Of a stretch of 64,000 nt of DNA, positions 26,930 through 34,264 are shown in pieces (within the stretch, counting starts at the first letter, position 1; the number at the start of each line of letters is the position of its first letter). Where the stretch lies: positions 1 through 64,000 of the forward strand of contig JAIEMJ010000013.1 in assembly GCA_019752335.1 (NCBI GenBank), in the 5' to 3' direction. The DNA comes from Bryobacteraceae bacterium. GTDB taxonomy: Bacteria; Acidobacteriota; Terriglobia; Bryobacterales; Bryobacteraceae. The notes under the pieces were generated by a model, which saw only the letters and a program-made list of their open reading frames with translations, did no database searches and was not told where the DNA came from. Both the position numbers and the translations under genes were made by a program.

Positions 26930-27939
26930 ATGATCCTCATCGACGGCTCGATAGGCGAAGGCGGCGGGCAGATATTACGCACGTCGCTCAGCCTCTCCAT
27001 GATTACTGGCGCCCCGTTCCGGATCGAGAAGATCCGGGCGGGGCGCCAGCGCAAAGGCTTGCTCCGGCAACACCTCACGTCGGCGCTGGCCGCCGCCGAA
27101 GTCTGCGGCGCCCAGGTGAAGGGTGCGGAGCTAGGCTCGACCCAACTTACTTTCATTCCCGGCCCAATCGATGCTGGGCGCTTTCACTTTTCGGTGGGCA
27201 GCGCGGGCAGCACGATGCTGGTTCTACAGACCGTGCTTCCGGCGCTGATGCTGGCGAAAGAGGCCAGCACACTTACACTCGAGGGCGGCACGCACAATGT
27301 GGCTGCACCGCCCTACGACTTTCTCGATTCCGCATATTTACCATTACTTCGCCGCATGGGTCCCCGGGTGACGATGCGCCTACAGCGCTATGGCTTCTAT
27401 CCGGAGGGTGCGGACGCGTGCAGGTCACGATCGAACCGGTGGCCCGGCTGGAGCCGTTGTTTCTCACAACACGTGGCGAGCTTCGGACTCGGCGCATCAC
27501 CGCCGTGGTGGCACACCTCCCGAGACACGTGGCGCAGCGCGAAGCCGTCACCGCTGCCGCTCAGCTTGGCTGGGAGCCCGCAACCCAGGAAATCAGGGAG
27601 ACACAAGAATCGTCGGGGCCCGGCAACGCCGTGATGATCGAGGCCGGATTCGAAGAGGTGACTGAAGTCTTCACCGCCTTCGGCGAGAAGGGCGTTCCCG
27701 CGGAGAAGATTGCGAGCACGGCGGCCGCTGAAGCACGAGAGTATCTTGCCAGTTCGGCGGTGGCGGGCGAGCATCTGGCGGACCAACTACTGCTGCCCTT
27801 CGCCCTGGCCGGCGCGGGCCACTTCACCGCTGCTAAGCTGAACTTACACGCCCAGACGAACATGGATGTCATCTCTCAGTTCCTGCCGGTCCGCTTTGTG
27901 ATCGATGGCGAGAAAGTCGAGATCCTTTCGTGCTCCTAA
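26930..27939 (+). pseudogene. rtcA: RNA 3'-terminal phosphate cyclase RtcA, frameshifted
   Basis: RtcA converts RNA 3'-phosphate to 2',3'-cyclic phosphate with ATP. The N-terminal part is in one frame from ATG 26930 (MILIDGSIGEGGGQILRTSL ... AAPPYDFLDSAYLPLLRRMG ... QRYGFYPEG). It then loses the frame near the GGG run at 27406-27408; the rest (VQVTIEPVARLEPL ... GEHLADQLLLPFALAG ... FVIDGEKVEIL) continues in another frame from about 27412 to the stop at 27939. One extra base at the G run would restore a continuous protein of about 336 residues, the normal family length. The C-terminal part keeps the His-containing HLADQLLLP motif. The cause may be a true mutation, a base-calling error, or recoding. 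It overlaps hen1 by 10 bp. Confidence 0.85.
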
Positions 27940-29324
27940 GCATTTCGCAAGCCGGACCGGCCGCTACCGATCTGGGTTACTTACTCCATAAGAACCCAGC
28001 CAACTTACACACGGCCGACGTACCTTCGGGCGTCGCCCGCGTCTTCTACAGCGAGGCGACGCCGGAACGGTGTACGGCGCACTTACTCCTGGAAGTGAGC
28101 CCGATCGAGCTAGTCCGCGGGGCGCAACAACTCGAAGACTACGTCAATGACCGGCCTTACGTCGCGTCCTCGTACGTCACCGTTGCGCTGGGCCGCGTCT
28201 TCGGCACGGCCTTGGGCGGCATCTGCCAACGCCGTCCGGAGTTAGTACAGCAGCGGCTACCGCTGACCCTCACGGTAGAAGTGATCCGGGCGCGCGGGGG
28301 CGCCGACGTTCTGCGACGCCTCTTCGCTCCGCTGGGTTACGAAGTAGAGATCCAGCAGTTGCCCCTAGACGAAAAGTTTCCGGAATGGGGTGAGAGCCGC
28401 TATTTCCGTCTGGTGCTCCGCATCGACGGCACCGTACACGACGCACTCACGCACCTTTACGTCCTGCTGCCGGTGCTCGACGAAGAGAAGCATTACTACA
28501 TCGGCGACGACGAGGTGAATAAGTTACTCCGGCATGGCGAAGGCTGGCTGGCGAGCCACCCGGAACAGAAGCTCATCGTCTCCCGCTACCTGAAGCGCCG
28601 CTCCTCGCTGATGGACCAGGCCTTCGCTCGCCTTCACGATGAAGGCAGCGCGCCGGTAGATGCAGTGGAACCAGCGGCACTGCTCGAAAAGGACTTGGAG
28701 CGTCCGCTGACGCTGCACACGCAACGCCTGAATCTGGTGGCGAAGCGATTGAAAGAGCTGGGAGCCAAGCAGGTGCTTGACCTCGGTTGCGGCGAAGGCA
28801 AGTTGCTCAGGCGCTTGCTCGCTGACCGGGCATTTACCCGTATAGCTGGTATGGACGTCAGCCATCGCTCGCTCGAGACGGCCGCGGCACGCCTGCGGCT
28901 GGATCAGATGGCAGCGCGGCAACGCGCGCGTATCGAGTTGTTTCAAGGCTCGCTGCTCTACCGCGATCAGCGCCTCGCCGGCTTTGACGCCGCCGCCTTG
29001 GTGGAAGTGATCGAACACTTGGATCCACCGCGGTTAGCCGCCATGGAGCGCGCCATCTTCGAGTTTGCACGGCCGAAGCACTTGCTCGTGACGACGCCGA
29101 ATCGCGAGTACAACATCCTGTTCCCTACCCTGCCGCCAGATCGCTTACGCCATAATGACCATCGCTTCGAGTGGACCCGGGCCGAATTCGCGGACTGGGC
29201 GAACCGGATGGCCGTGCGCTTTGGCTACCAAGTAACCGTGGAACCCGTTGGCCCGCTGGACGAGGTACATGGTGCGCCCTCGCAAATGGCCGTATTTTCG
29301 CTCCCACAAGAGGCGGGCGCATGA
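27930..29324 (+). CDS. hen1: 3'-terminal RNA ribose 2'-O-methyltransferase Hen1
   Basis: A 464-residue bacterial Hen1, GTG start overlapping the rtcA end. The N-terminal half (about 1-240) is the Pnkp-interacting domain of bacterial Hen1 (ERCTAHLLLEVSPIELVRG). The C-terminal half is an AdoMet methyltransferase: VLDLGCGEGKLLRRLL (about residue 283), metal-binding EVIEHLDPP (about 360) and RHNDHRFEWTRAEF. In characterised systems Hen1 methylates the 2'-OH of the 3' nucleotide of a broken RNA before Pnkp seals it, protecting the site from being cut again. ATGA overlap with pnkp at 29321-29324 couples the two. Confidence 0.94.
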   Translation: MLLSISQAGPAATDLGYLLHKNPANLHTADVPSGVARVFYSEATPERCTAHLLLEVSPIELVRGAQQLEDYVNDRPYVASSYVTVALGRVFGTALGGICQRRPELVQQRLPLTLTVEVIRARGGADVLRRLFAPLGYEVEIQQLPLDEKFPEWGESRYFRLVLRIDGTVHDALTHLYVLLPVLDEEKHYYIGDDEVNKLLRHGEGWLASHPEQKLIVSRYLKRRSSLMDQAFARLHDEGSAPVDAVEPAALLEKDLERPLTLHTQRLNLVAKRLKELGAKQVLDLGCGEGKLLRRLLADRAFTRIAGMDVSHRSLETAAARLRLDQMAARQRARIELFQGSLLYRDQRLAGFDAAALVEVIEHLDPPRLAAMERAIFEFARPKHLLVTTPNREYNILFPTLPPDRLRHNDHRFEWTRAEFADWANRMAVRFGYQVTVEPVGPLDEVHGAPSQMAVFSLPQEAGA

Positions 29325-31873
29325 AATTACTCGATATCCCTGACTTATCGCTGGTCGTGCTGATGGGTGCCTCGGGCTCCGGCAAATCGACTTTCGCGCG
29401 TCAGCATTTCCTGCCGACAGAGATCCTTTCTTCCGACTTTTTTCGTGGCTTGGTGAGCGACGATGAGAATGATCAATCCTGTACTCCCGATGCCTTTGAC
29501 GCGCTCTACTACTTACTCGATAAGCGGCTCTCGCGCGCCAAGCTTACCGTGGTTGACGCTACGAACGTGCGCCAGGAAGACAGGGCGCGGCTGGTCGCCC
29601 ATGCCCGGCAGCACTATTGCTTCGCCGTCGCGATCGTCGTGAATACGCCGGAGCGAACCTGCCATGAACGCAATGCGCAGCGGCCGGACCGGGCCTTCGG
29701 TCCGCACGTCATTCGCCGCCAGGTGAGCGAGCTGAAGCGCAGCTTGCGCGGGCTGGCGCGCGAAGGCTTCCGTCATGTCCATATTCTCGACAGCACCGAA
29801 GATGTGGGCATCCGGCGCGTTCCGCTGTGGAATAACAAGAAGACGGAGACCGGTCCTTTCGATATCTTCGGCGACTTACATGGCTGCGCGGCCGAGTTAC
29901 GCGACTTACTCAACAAACTCGGCTGGCAGCGCGAGGACTTACTCAGTTCCGAGGCGCCGTGGGGCACGGAAAGCTATCGTCATCCCGAGGGCCGCCGGGC
30001 GGTTTTCGTCGGCGACTTAGTCGACCGCGGCCCGGCCGTACTGGACACGATCCGCATCGTCCGCAACATGATGCAGGCCGGCCAAGCCTTCTGCGTCGCC
30101 GGGAATCACGACGTGAAGCTGGTGCGCTGGCTGCGGGGCAAGCAGGTGCAGGTGAAGCATGGCTTGCAACAGTCAATTGACGAGCTACAAGGGCTACCGG
30201 CGGACGAACAGGGCAGGGTCGCGGCGTTTCTGGACGGCTTGATCAGCCACTACGTCTTCGACGGCGGCAAGCTGGTGGTGGCGCACGCGGGCCTGCGGGA
30301 AGAGATGCAGGGCCGCGGTTCGGGCGCAGTGCGCGAGTTCTGCCTCTACGGCGAAACCACGGGGGAGACCGACGAGTTCGGCCTGCCGGTTCGCTATCCC
30401 TGGGCAAACGAATATCGCGGCAAAGCGAGTGTGGTCTACGGGCATACGCCGGTTCCGGAGGCCGAGTGGATCAACAACACGCTGAACATCGACACGGGCG
30501 CCGTGTTTGGCGGCAAGCTGACGGCGGTGCGTTATCCCGAGAAGGAAGTGCTCTCGGTGGCGGCGGCGCGCGAGTACGCGATTCCCGCGCGTCCGCTGCT
30601 GCCGGCCGCGCCGGCAGTTCGCACAGGCCAGCATGAACTCGACGACGTCCTCGATCTCGCCGACGTGACCGGCAAGCGCTTCGTGGAGACGCGCCTCGGG
30701 CGGCACGTTACGATTCGCGAGGAGAACTCCATCGCAGCGCTGGAAGTGATGAGCCGTTTCGCTACGGACCCGCACTGGCTGATCTACCTGCCGCCCACGA
30801 TGTCACCGAGCGAGACCTCCACGCGCGAGGACTTCCTCGAATATCCCTCCGAGGCCTTCGCCTACTTCCGCAAGAATGGGGTGGAACGCGTGGTTTGCGA
30901 GGAGAAGCACATGGGCTCGCGCGCCGTCGTGGTGGTGTGCCGCGACGCCGATGCGGCCCGGGAGCGCTTCGGCGCCATCGACGGGCGGGCCGGGGTCTGC
31001 TACACGCGCACCGGCCGGCCGTTCTTTTCCGACTGGGCGGACGAAGCCGCGTTTATCGCCCGCGTGCAAGCCGCGGTGACCGCGGCGGGACTGTGGGACG
31101 AATTCCAATCGGGCTGGTTCTGCTTCGATTGCGAACTGATGCCGTGGTCAGCGAAGGCGCGCGAGCTCTTGCAAGGCCAATACGCGGCGGTAGGCGCGGC
31201 GGGCGAAGCCGCGCTCTCGGCCGCGGTGCGAGCACTCGAACAGAGCCCGGCGGTGGCACACTTGGCCGAAGCTTACGCGCAGCGCGTGGGCCGCGTGCGG
31301 CGCTATCGCGAAGCGTACCGGCGTTACTGCTGGCCCGTTCACTCGCTGGCCGACTATCGACTGGCGCCGTTCCATTTGATGGCGTCCGAAGGGGCGGTCC
31401 ACGTGGACAAGACGCATGGCTGGCAGATGGAGACGCTCCACCGGCTGGCCGCGGCGGATCCGTCCTTCATTCGCGCGACGCCGTATCGCGAGGTCGCCGT
31501 GGGGGACGATGAGGCCGTGGCAGCGGGGTGTGCGTGGTGGGAGAAGCTGACGGGCGAAGGCGGCGAGGGCATGGTGGTGAAGCCAGTCGACTTTGTGGCG
31601 CGGGGTCCGCATGGCCTGGTGCAGCCGGCGCTGAAGTGCCGTGGCCGCGAGTATCTGCGCATCATCTACGGGCCGGAGTATACAGCGCCGGACCAGATGC
31701 CGCGGCTGCGGCGGCGGGGCTTATCCGGCAAGCGGTCGCTGGCGCTGCGCGAGTTCGCCCTGGGGGTCGAAGCCTTGGAACGGTTCGTCGGGCGGGAGCC
31801 CTTACGACGAGTCCATGAGTGCGTTTTCGGGGTCCTGGCGCTGGAAAGCGAGCCGGTGGACCCTCGGCTCTAG
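29321..31873 (+). CDS. pnkp: Polynucleotide kinase-phosphatase-ligase Pnkp
   Basis: An 850-residue three-domain RNA end-healing and sealing enzyme. Kinase domain: P-loop GASGSGKST at residues 16-24, then SSDFFRGLVSDDEN and PERTCHERNAQRPDRAFG. Binuclear metallophosphatase: FGDLHGCAAEL, GDLVDRGPAV, AGNHDVKLVRW and later VYGHTP. Ligase-type adenylyltransferase: K529 in EEKHMGSRAVVV and later EGMVVKP. Length is close to that of clostridial Pnkp. It phosphorylates 5'-OH ends, removes 3' or 2',3'-cyclic phosphates and adenylates itself; ligation needs Hen1, encoded directly upstream. ATG 29321 is preferred because of the ATGA overlap; the frame extends further upstream without homology. Confidence 0.95.
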   Translation: MKLLDIPDLSLVVLMGASGSGKSTFARQHFLPTEILSSDFFRGLVSDDENDQSCTPDAFDALYYLLDKRLSRAKLTVVDATNVRQEDRARLVAHARQHYCFAVAIVVNTPERTCHERNAQRPDRAFGPHVIRRQVSELKRSLRGLAREGFRHVHILDSTEDVGIRRVPLWNNKKTETGPFDIFGDLHGCAAELRDLLNKLGWQREDLLSSEAPWGTESYRHPEGRRAVFVGDLVDRGPAVLDTIRIVRNMMQAGQAFCVAGNHDVKLVRWLRGKQVQVKHGLQQSIDELQGLPADEQGRVAAFLDGLISHYVFDGGKLVVAHAGLREEMQGRGSGAVREFCLYGETTGETDEFGLPVRYPWANEYRGKASVVYGHTPVPEAEWINNTLNIDTGAVFGGKLTAVRYPEKEVLSVAAAREYAIPARPLLPAAPAVRTGQHELDDVLDLADVTGKRFVETRLGRHVTIREENSIAALEVMSRFATDPHWLIYLPPTMSPSETSTREDFLEYPSEAFAYFRKNGVERVVCEEKHMGSRAVVVVCRDADAARERFGAIDGRAGVCYTRTGRPFFSDWADEAAFIARVQAAVTAAGLWDEFQSGWFCFDCELMPWSAKARELLQGQYAAVGAAGEAALSAAVRALEQSPAVAHLAEAYAQRVGRVRRYREAYRRYCWPVHSLADYRLAPFHLMASEGAVHVDKTHGWQMETLHRLAAADPSFIRATPYREVAVGDDEAVAAGCAWWEKLTGEGGEGMVVKPVDFVARGPHGLVQPALKCRGREYLRIIYGPEYTAPDQMPRLRRRGLSGKRSLALREFALGVEALERFVGREPLRRVHECVFGVLALESEPVDPRL

Positions 31874-32131
31874 CCGGGGATGAAGGCGGGGTGACGGACC
31901 TTGGCGGTCCGCCTTACAATTTCGGGCTGAAGCCCGTAACCACCGCGGGACCGGCGTTTCTCTCCATGAACCACGACGTAAACCATTGATTTGTATCGGA
32001 CCCTCATTCCTTCGAAAGCGTCGTCGCCCCCGAGCGACCCCTCACTGCGTTCGGGGCTGGTTGGCGGGTCATGCGCGGGCGCCGCAGGGGCCACCGGGAT
32101 TCTCCATGAACCACTCCGCAAACTATTGATT
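31874..32131. other. Repeat-containing intergenic segment after pnkp
   Basis: It holds a REP-like palindrome (31893-31911: GACGGACC...GGTCCGCC followed by TTACAA) and two imperfect direct copies of an about 48-nt unit beginning TCTCCATGAACCAC (31959 and 32102). The protein-like minus-strand frame over this region is repetitive and low in support; I do not call a gene. Confidence 0.5.
31893..31918 (+). repeat. REP-like palindrome, copy A
   Basis: CGGACC-TTGGC-GGTCCG followed by CCTTACAA. It shares the core GGACC...GGTCCG(T/C)C(C/T)TACAA with 32909-32935 and, inverted, with 3850-3874. This copy and copy B flank the gene at 32132-32803 in the same orientation. Confidence 0.5.
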
Positions 32132-32803
32132 CTAATGGGACCCGTCACTTCGTTCCGGGCTTGCTGGCCGAGGGACAAAATGGTTGCGGAAAGGCATTGC
32201 GGGAGTTGCTGAGGTGCTCTGCGGGGTTGGGTTTGCGGGAGGGGTGAGTTTGCTGGGGGAACTCTCTGTGGGCTGGGACTCGGCCGCGGGGTGCGACGAA
32301 ACGGACCGGCGAGTGGTTGATTCTACGGCCTTTCGAGCACGTTCGAAGGAGCGGTTGACCTCGTTTTGGTAGCGGAAGAAGGTGTGGTGGATGGCTTTTT
32401 CCTCTAAGGTGCCGGCGAGTCCGGTGAAGGGAGTTTCGGCGAGGGCTTTGTCGGGGTTGAGTCCGCGGGAGCGGAGATCGTGGAGGGTTTGCTTCATCAT
32501 CAGAGTGTGCAGACCGACTTCGATCTGTTGGCAGCGGAGGACGCGCCAGGCTTGGGTCGCCAACTGAGTGACTAGGAATTTTTCGTAGGCATTTCTGGGG
32601 GCGAAGTCGGCGAGGAAGCCGTCGCGGAGTTCGATGAAGTCGGCATCGTTTTCGAAGGGGAGAACGGGGAGTTTGGCCGTCAAACCGTGTTTTACGGCGT
32701 TGAGGCGGGCGCGAGACTTTCCGGCTTCGGTGCGAGGACCGGTGGAGTGTTGCGCGTTGCGTTGGCAGGCGGCGCGCTGGGCTTCCGTGATTGGCCTGGG
32801 CAT
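32132..32803 (-). CDS. Uncharacterised acidobacterial family protein (N-A-V-K-H-G-L signature)
   Basis: A 223-residue protein. The N-terminus (QRNAQHSTGPRTEAGKSRAR, then LNAVKHGLTA) is a signature I recognise from a multi-copy family of unknown function in Acidobacteria and Planctomycetes; it resembles a short basic, DNA- or RNA-binding-like motif. The centre (about 55-150) is helical (YEKFLVTQLATQAWRVLRCQ). The C-terminal 60 residues are Ser/Pro/Thr-rich and probably disordered, ending in SPERSDGSH, a sequence also spelled in the adjacent repeats. The gene is flanked by two REP-like palindromes. Function unknown. Confidence 0.7.
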   Translation of the reverse strand: MPRPITEAQRAACQRNAQHSTGPRTEAGKSRARLNAVKHGLTAKLPVLPFENDADFIELRDGFLADFAPRNAYEKFLVTQLATQAWRVLRCQQIEVGLHTLMMKQTLHDLRSRGLNPDKALAETPFTGLAGTLEEKAIHHTFFRYQNEVNRSFERARKAVESTTRRSVSSHPAAESQPTESSPSKLTPPANPTPQSTSATPAMPFRNHFVPRPASPERSDGSH

Positions 32804-32908
32804 GATCTTAGGGTGACATGGGGGGCCAAGTGGGGGATGTTTTTGGGGGTGGAGAGTTGGGAGTAAGTGGTTTTTTTGTGTGGGGTTGCGATTTTTTGAA
32901 ATTAGTGT

Positions 32909-32935
32909 GACGGACCAGGGGGTCCGTCCTACAAA
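32909..32935 (+). repeat. REP-like palindrome, copy B
   Basis: GACGGACC-AGGG-GGTCCGTC, an 8-bp perfect stem with a tetraloop, followed by CTACAAA. It is located in the 135-bp gap between the orphan gene and the membrane-protein gene. Confidence 0.55.
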
Positions 32936-32938
32936 TGC

Positions 32939-33565
32939 TTACAGGCGCGAGAAGTAGAAGGCTTGGGCGGCTAGGACCACGGCCATTACCGGCGCTGTCA
33001 ATTGCAGGAGCGCGGGGGAGGTGAACCAGGCGACGGCTACCACCGCGGCTGCCGCGCCGTAGCCCACTGCCAGGGGGGGCACGCGCCGGGCGAGCCAGGC
33101 GAGGGCTAGCCCGAACCATACGCCCATGAGGAGCAGCCATTTCCAGAGGGCCCAGCCGCGAATGGCGTCGGCCATTTCGTCGGTGAAGCCGCTTTGGAGA
33201 TCGAGCACTTGGAGGATGGCGAAGTTCTCACGGATGTCGCAATACATGGCTAGAACGACCAAGGCCACCACGGTGGCGCGGCGCCAGCGGCCCTGGATGA
33301 GGCGCCAGGCTAGCCCGCCCCAGAGGGCGCCGTAAACCAGAATGAGGATGAAATCGACGAGGGTGTGAATGCGAAAGCCGGCCCGGGCTGGGGTGGCGAG
33401 GATGATACTCAGGCTGGGCCAGTCGCGAGCCATTTGGAGGGCGAAGGCGCTCGTCGAATAGCCGAGCCGGGCTTGTTCCGGATGGGGTGGCGAAAGGCGC
33501 CAGAGGAGCAACGCGAGGGCGATGGTGAGGAGGGTGAGGATCAGCAGAGTCCGAGGGCGGGTCAT
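32939..33565 (-). CDS. Integral membrane protein of unknown function
   Basis: A 208-residue protein with about six hydrophobic helices (e.g. LLILTLLTIALALLLW, LVDFILILVYGALWGGLAW, ATVVALVVLAMYCDI, LWKWLLLMGVWFGLALAWL, VGYGAAAAVVAVAWF, VMAVVLAAQAFYF). No catalytic motif is evident. A conserved-looking C-D-I-R-E-N-F segment lies after helix three. TAGAGT is 8 bp and a G-run directly upstream of the ATG. Family not recognised. Confidence 0.75.
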   Translation of the reverse strand: MTRPRTLLILTLLTIALALLLWRLSPPHPEQARLGYSTSAFALQMARDWPSLSIILATPARAGFRIHTLVDFILILVYGALWGGLAWRLIQGRWRRATVVALVVLAMYCDIRENFAILQVLDLQSGFTDEMADAIRGWALWKWLLLMGVWFGLALAWLARRVPPLAVGYGAAAAVVAVAWFTSPALLQLTAPVMAVVLAAQAFYFSRL

Positions 33566-33576
33566 CCCCCTGAACT

Positions 33577-33966
33577 CTACCAGATGGCGCGGACGTAGTG
33601 GTTGCGAATGTTGGCGTCGGCTGTGACGAGCGGCGCCTGCTCGCTATTGGCCTGGGCGGTGATAAGACGGTCAAAGGGGTCGCGGGTCCATTCGAGGCGG
33701 GTCGCGGCGAGGGCGATCGGCGGGAAGGGGGCGGTGCAGACGGTTAAGCCGATGAGCTTGGAGAGCTCTTCCAGTACGTCTTCCGCGCGGTGCTTGAAGC
33801 GGCCAACCTCGCGCAGGTATTGCAGTTCCAGCAGCACCATAGGGGAGATGCGCAAGGTGCCGCGCTCAATCGCGTCCATGGCCGCCGGGGGAAATTTCCC
33901 GTTCAGCCCGGCGTAGAGAAACAGCACCGCGCAGGTATCCAGATGAACTACACTACCGGCTTCCAC
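33577..33966 (-). CDS. vapC: PIN-domain toxin (VapC-like)
   Basis: A 129-residue PIN-domain protein: first Asp in VHLDTCAVLFLY, Glu in MVLLELQYL, Asp residues in WTRDPFDRLITAQA and the terminal TADANIRNH. It would act as a ribonuclease toxin. The start overlaps the antitoxin gene by 19 bp. It ends with HYVRAIW, very close to the HVRRIW ending of the VapC at 3882-4268, so the two toxins are related but not recent duplicates. Confidence 0.88.
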   Translation of the reverse strand: MEAGSVVHLDTCAVLFLYAGLNGKFPPAAMDAIERGTLRISPMVLLELQYLREVGRFKHRAEDVLEELSKLIGLTVCTAPFPPIALAATRLEWTRDPFDRLITAQANSEQAPLVTADANIRNHYVRAIW

Positions 33967-34175
33967 TCATGGCTCCAGTCGACGGAGATGAGGTCGTCCG
34001 GATTCCCGACAATGCAGTCACGCTGCACCAGGCGGGAAAACTTCGACGGCGGATTTACCGCGACAATGCGTAGTAATTGACCATTGCGCAGGATCTCCAC
34101 GGGCTGACCGTTCTCCAGGACACGGTCGAGGATTTGGTAGATGTCCTCACGAAGTTGGGTAGCGGTAACGCTCAT
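33948..34175 (-). CDS. Antitoxin of the VapC pair, Phd/YefM-like
   Basis: A 75-residue protein. The N-terminal part (TATQLREDIYQILDRVLENG, then QPVEILRNGQLLRIV) matches the prevent-host-death fold; the C-terminal 35 residues (SRLVQRDCIVGNPDDL...W) would bind the toxin. It is transcribed divergently from tldD. TATACT at 34187-34182 lies only 6 bp before the ATG, implying a leaderless message and a regulatory region shared with tldD. Confidence 0.82.
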   Translation of the reverse strand: MSVTATQLREDIYQILDRVLENGQPVEILRNGQLLRIVAVNPPSKFSRLVQRDCIVGNPDDLISVDWSHEWKPVV

Positions 34176-34216
34176 GTTTTGAGTATAGCGAGAGGCGTTC
34201 GGAATGTCAAGGTTAA

Positions 34217-34252
34217 ACGTACGTGTGATTCAATACCATGAGACGTACGTGT
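34217..34252. promoter_or_regulatory. Candidate operator: two ACGTACGTGT repeats between antitoxin and tldD
   Basis: ACGTACGTGT occurs at 34217-34226 and again at 34243-34252, 26 bp apart, in the divergent promoter region. ACGTACGT is itself palindromic. The second copy abuts the TATAGT at 34253-34258 that I take as the tldD -10 element. It could be an autoregulatory site for the antitoxin that also affects tldD. Inference from position only. Confidence 0.45.
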
Positions 34253-34264
34253 TATAGTATGACT

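Noticed and set aside
31870-32178. 102-codon minus-strand frame after pnkp
   Set aside because: It consists of the intergenic repeats; such frames commonly arise from repeat DNA and no support for translation is seen.
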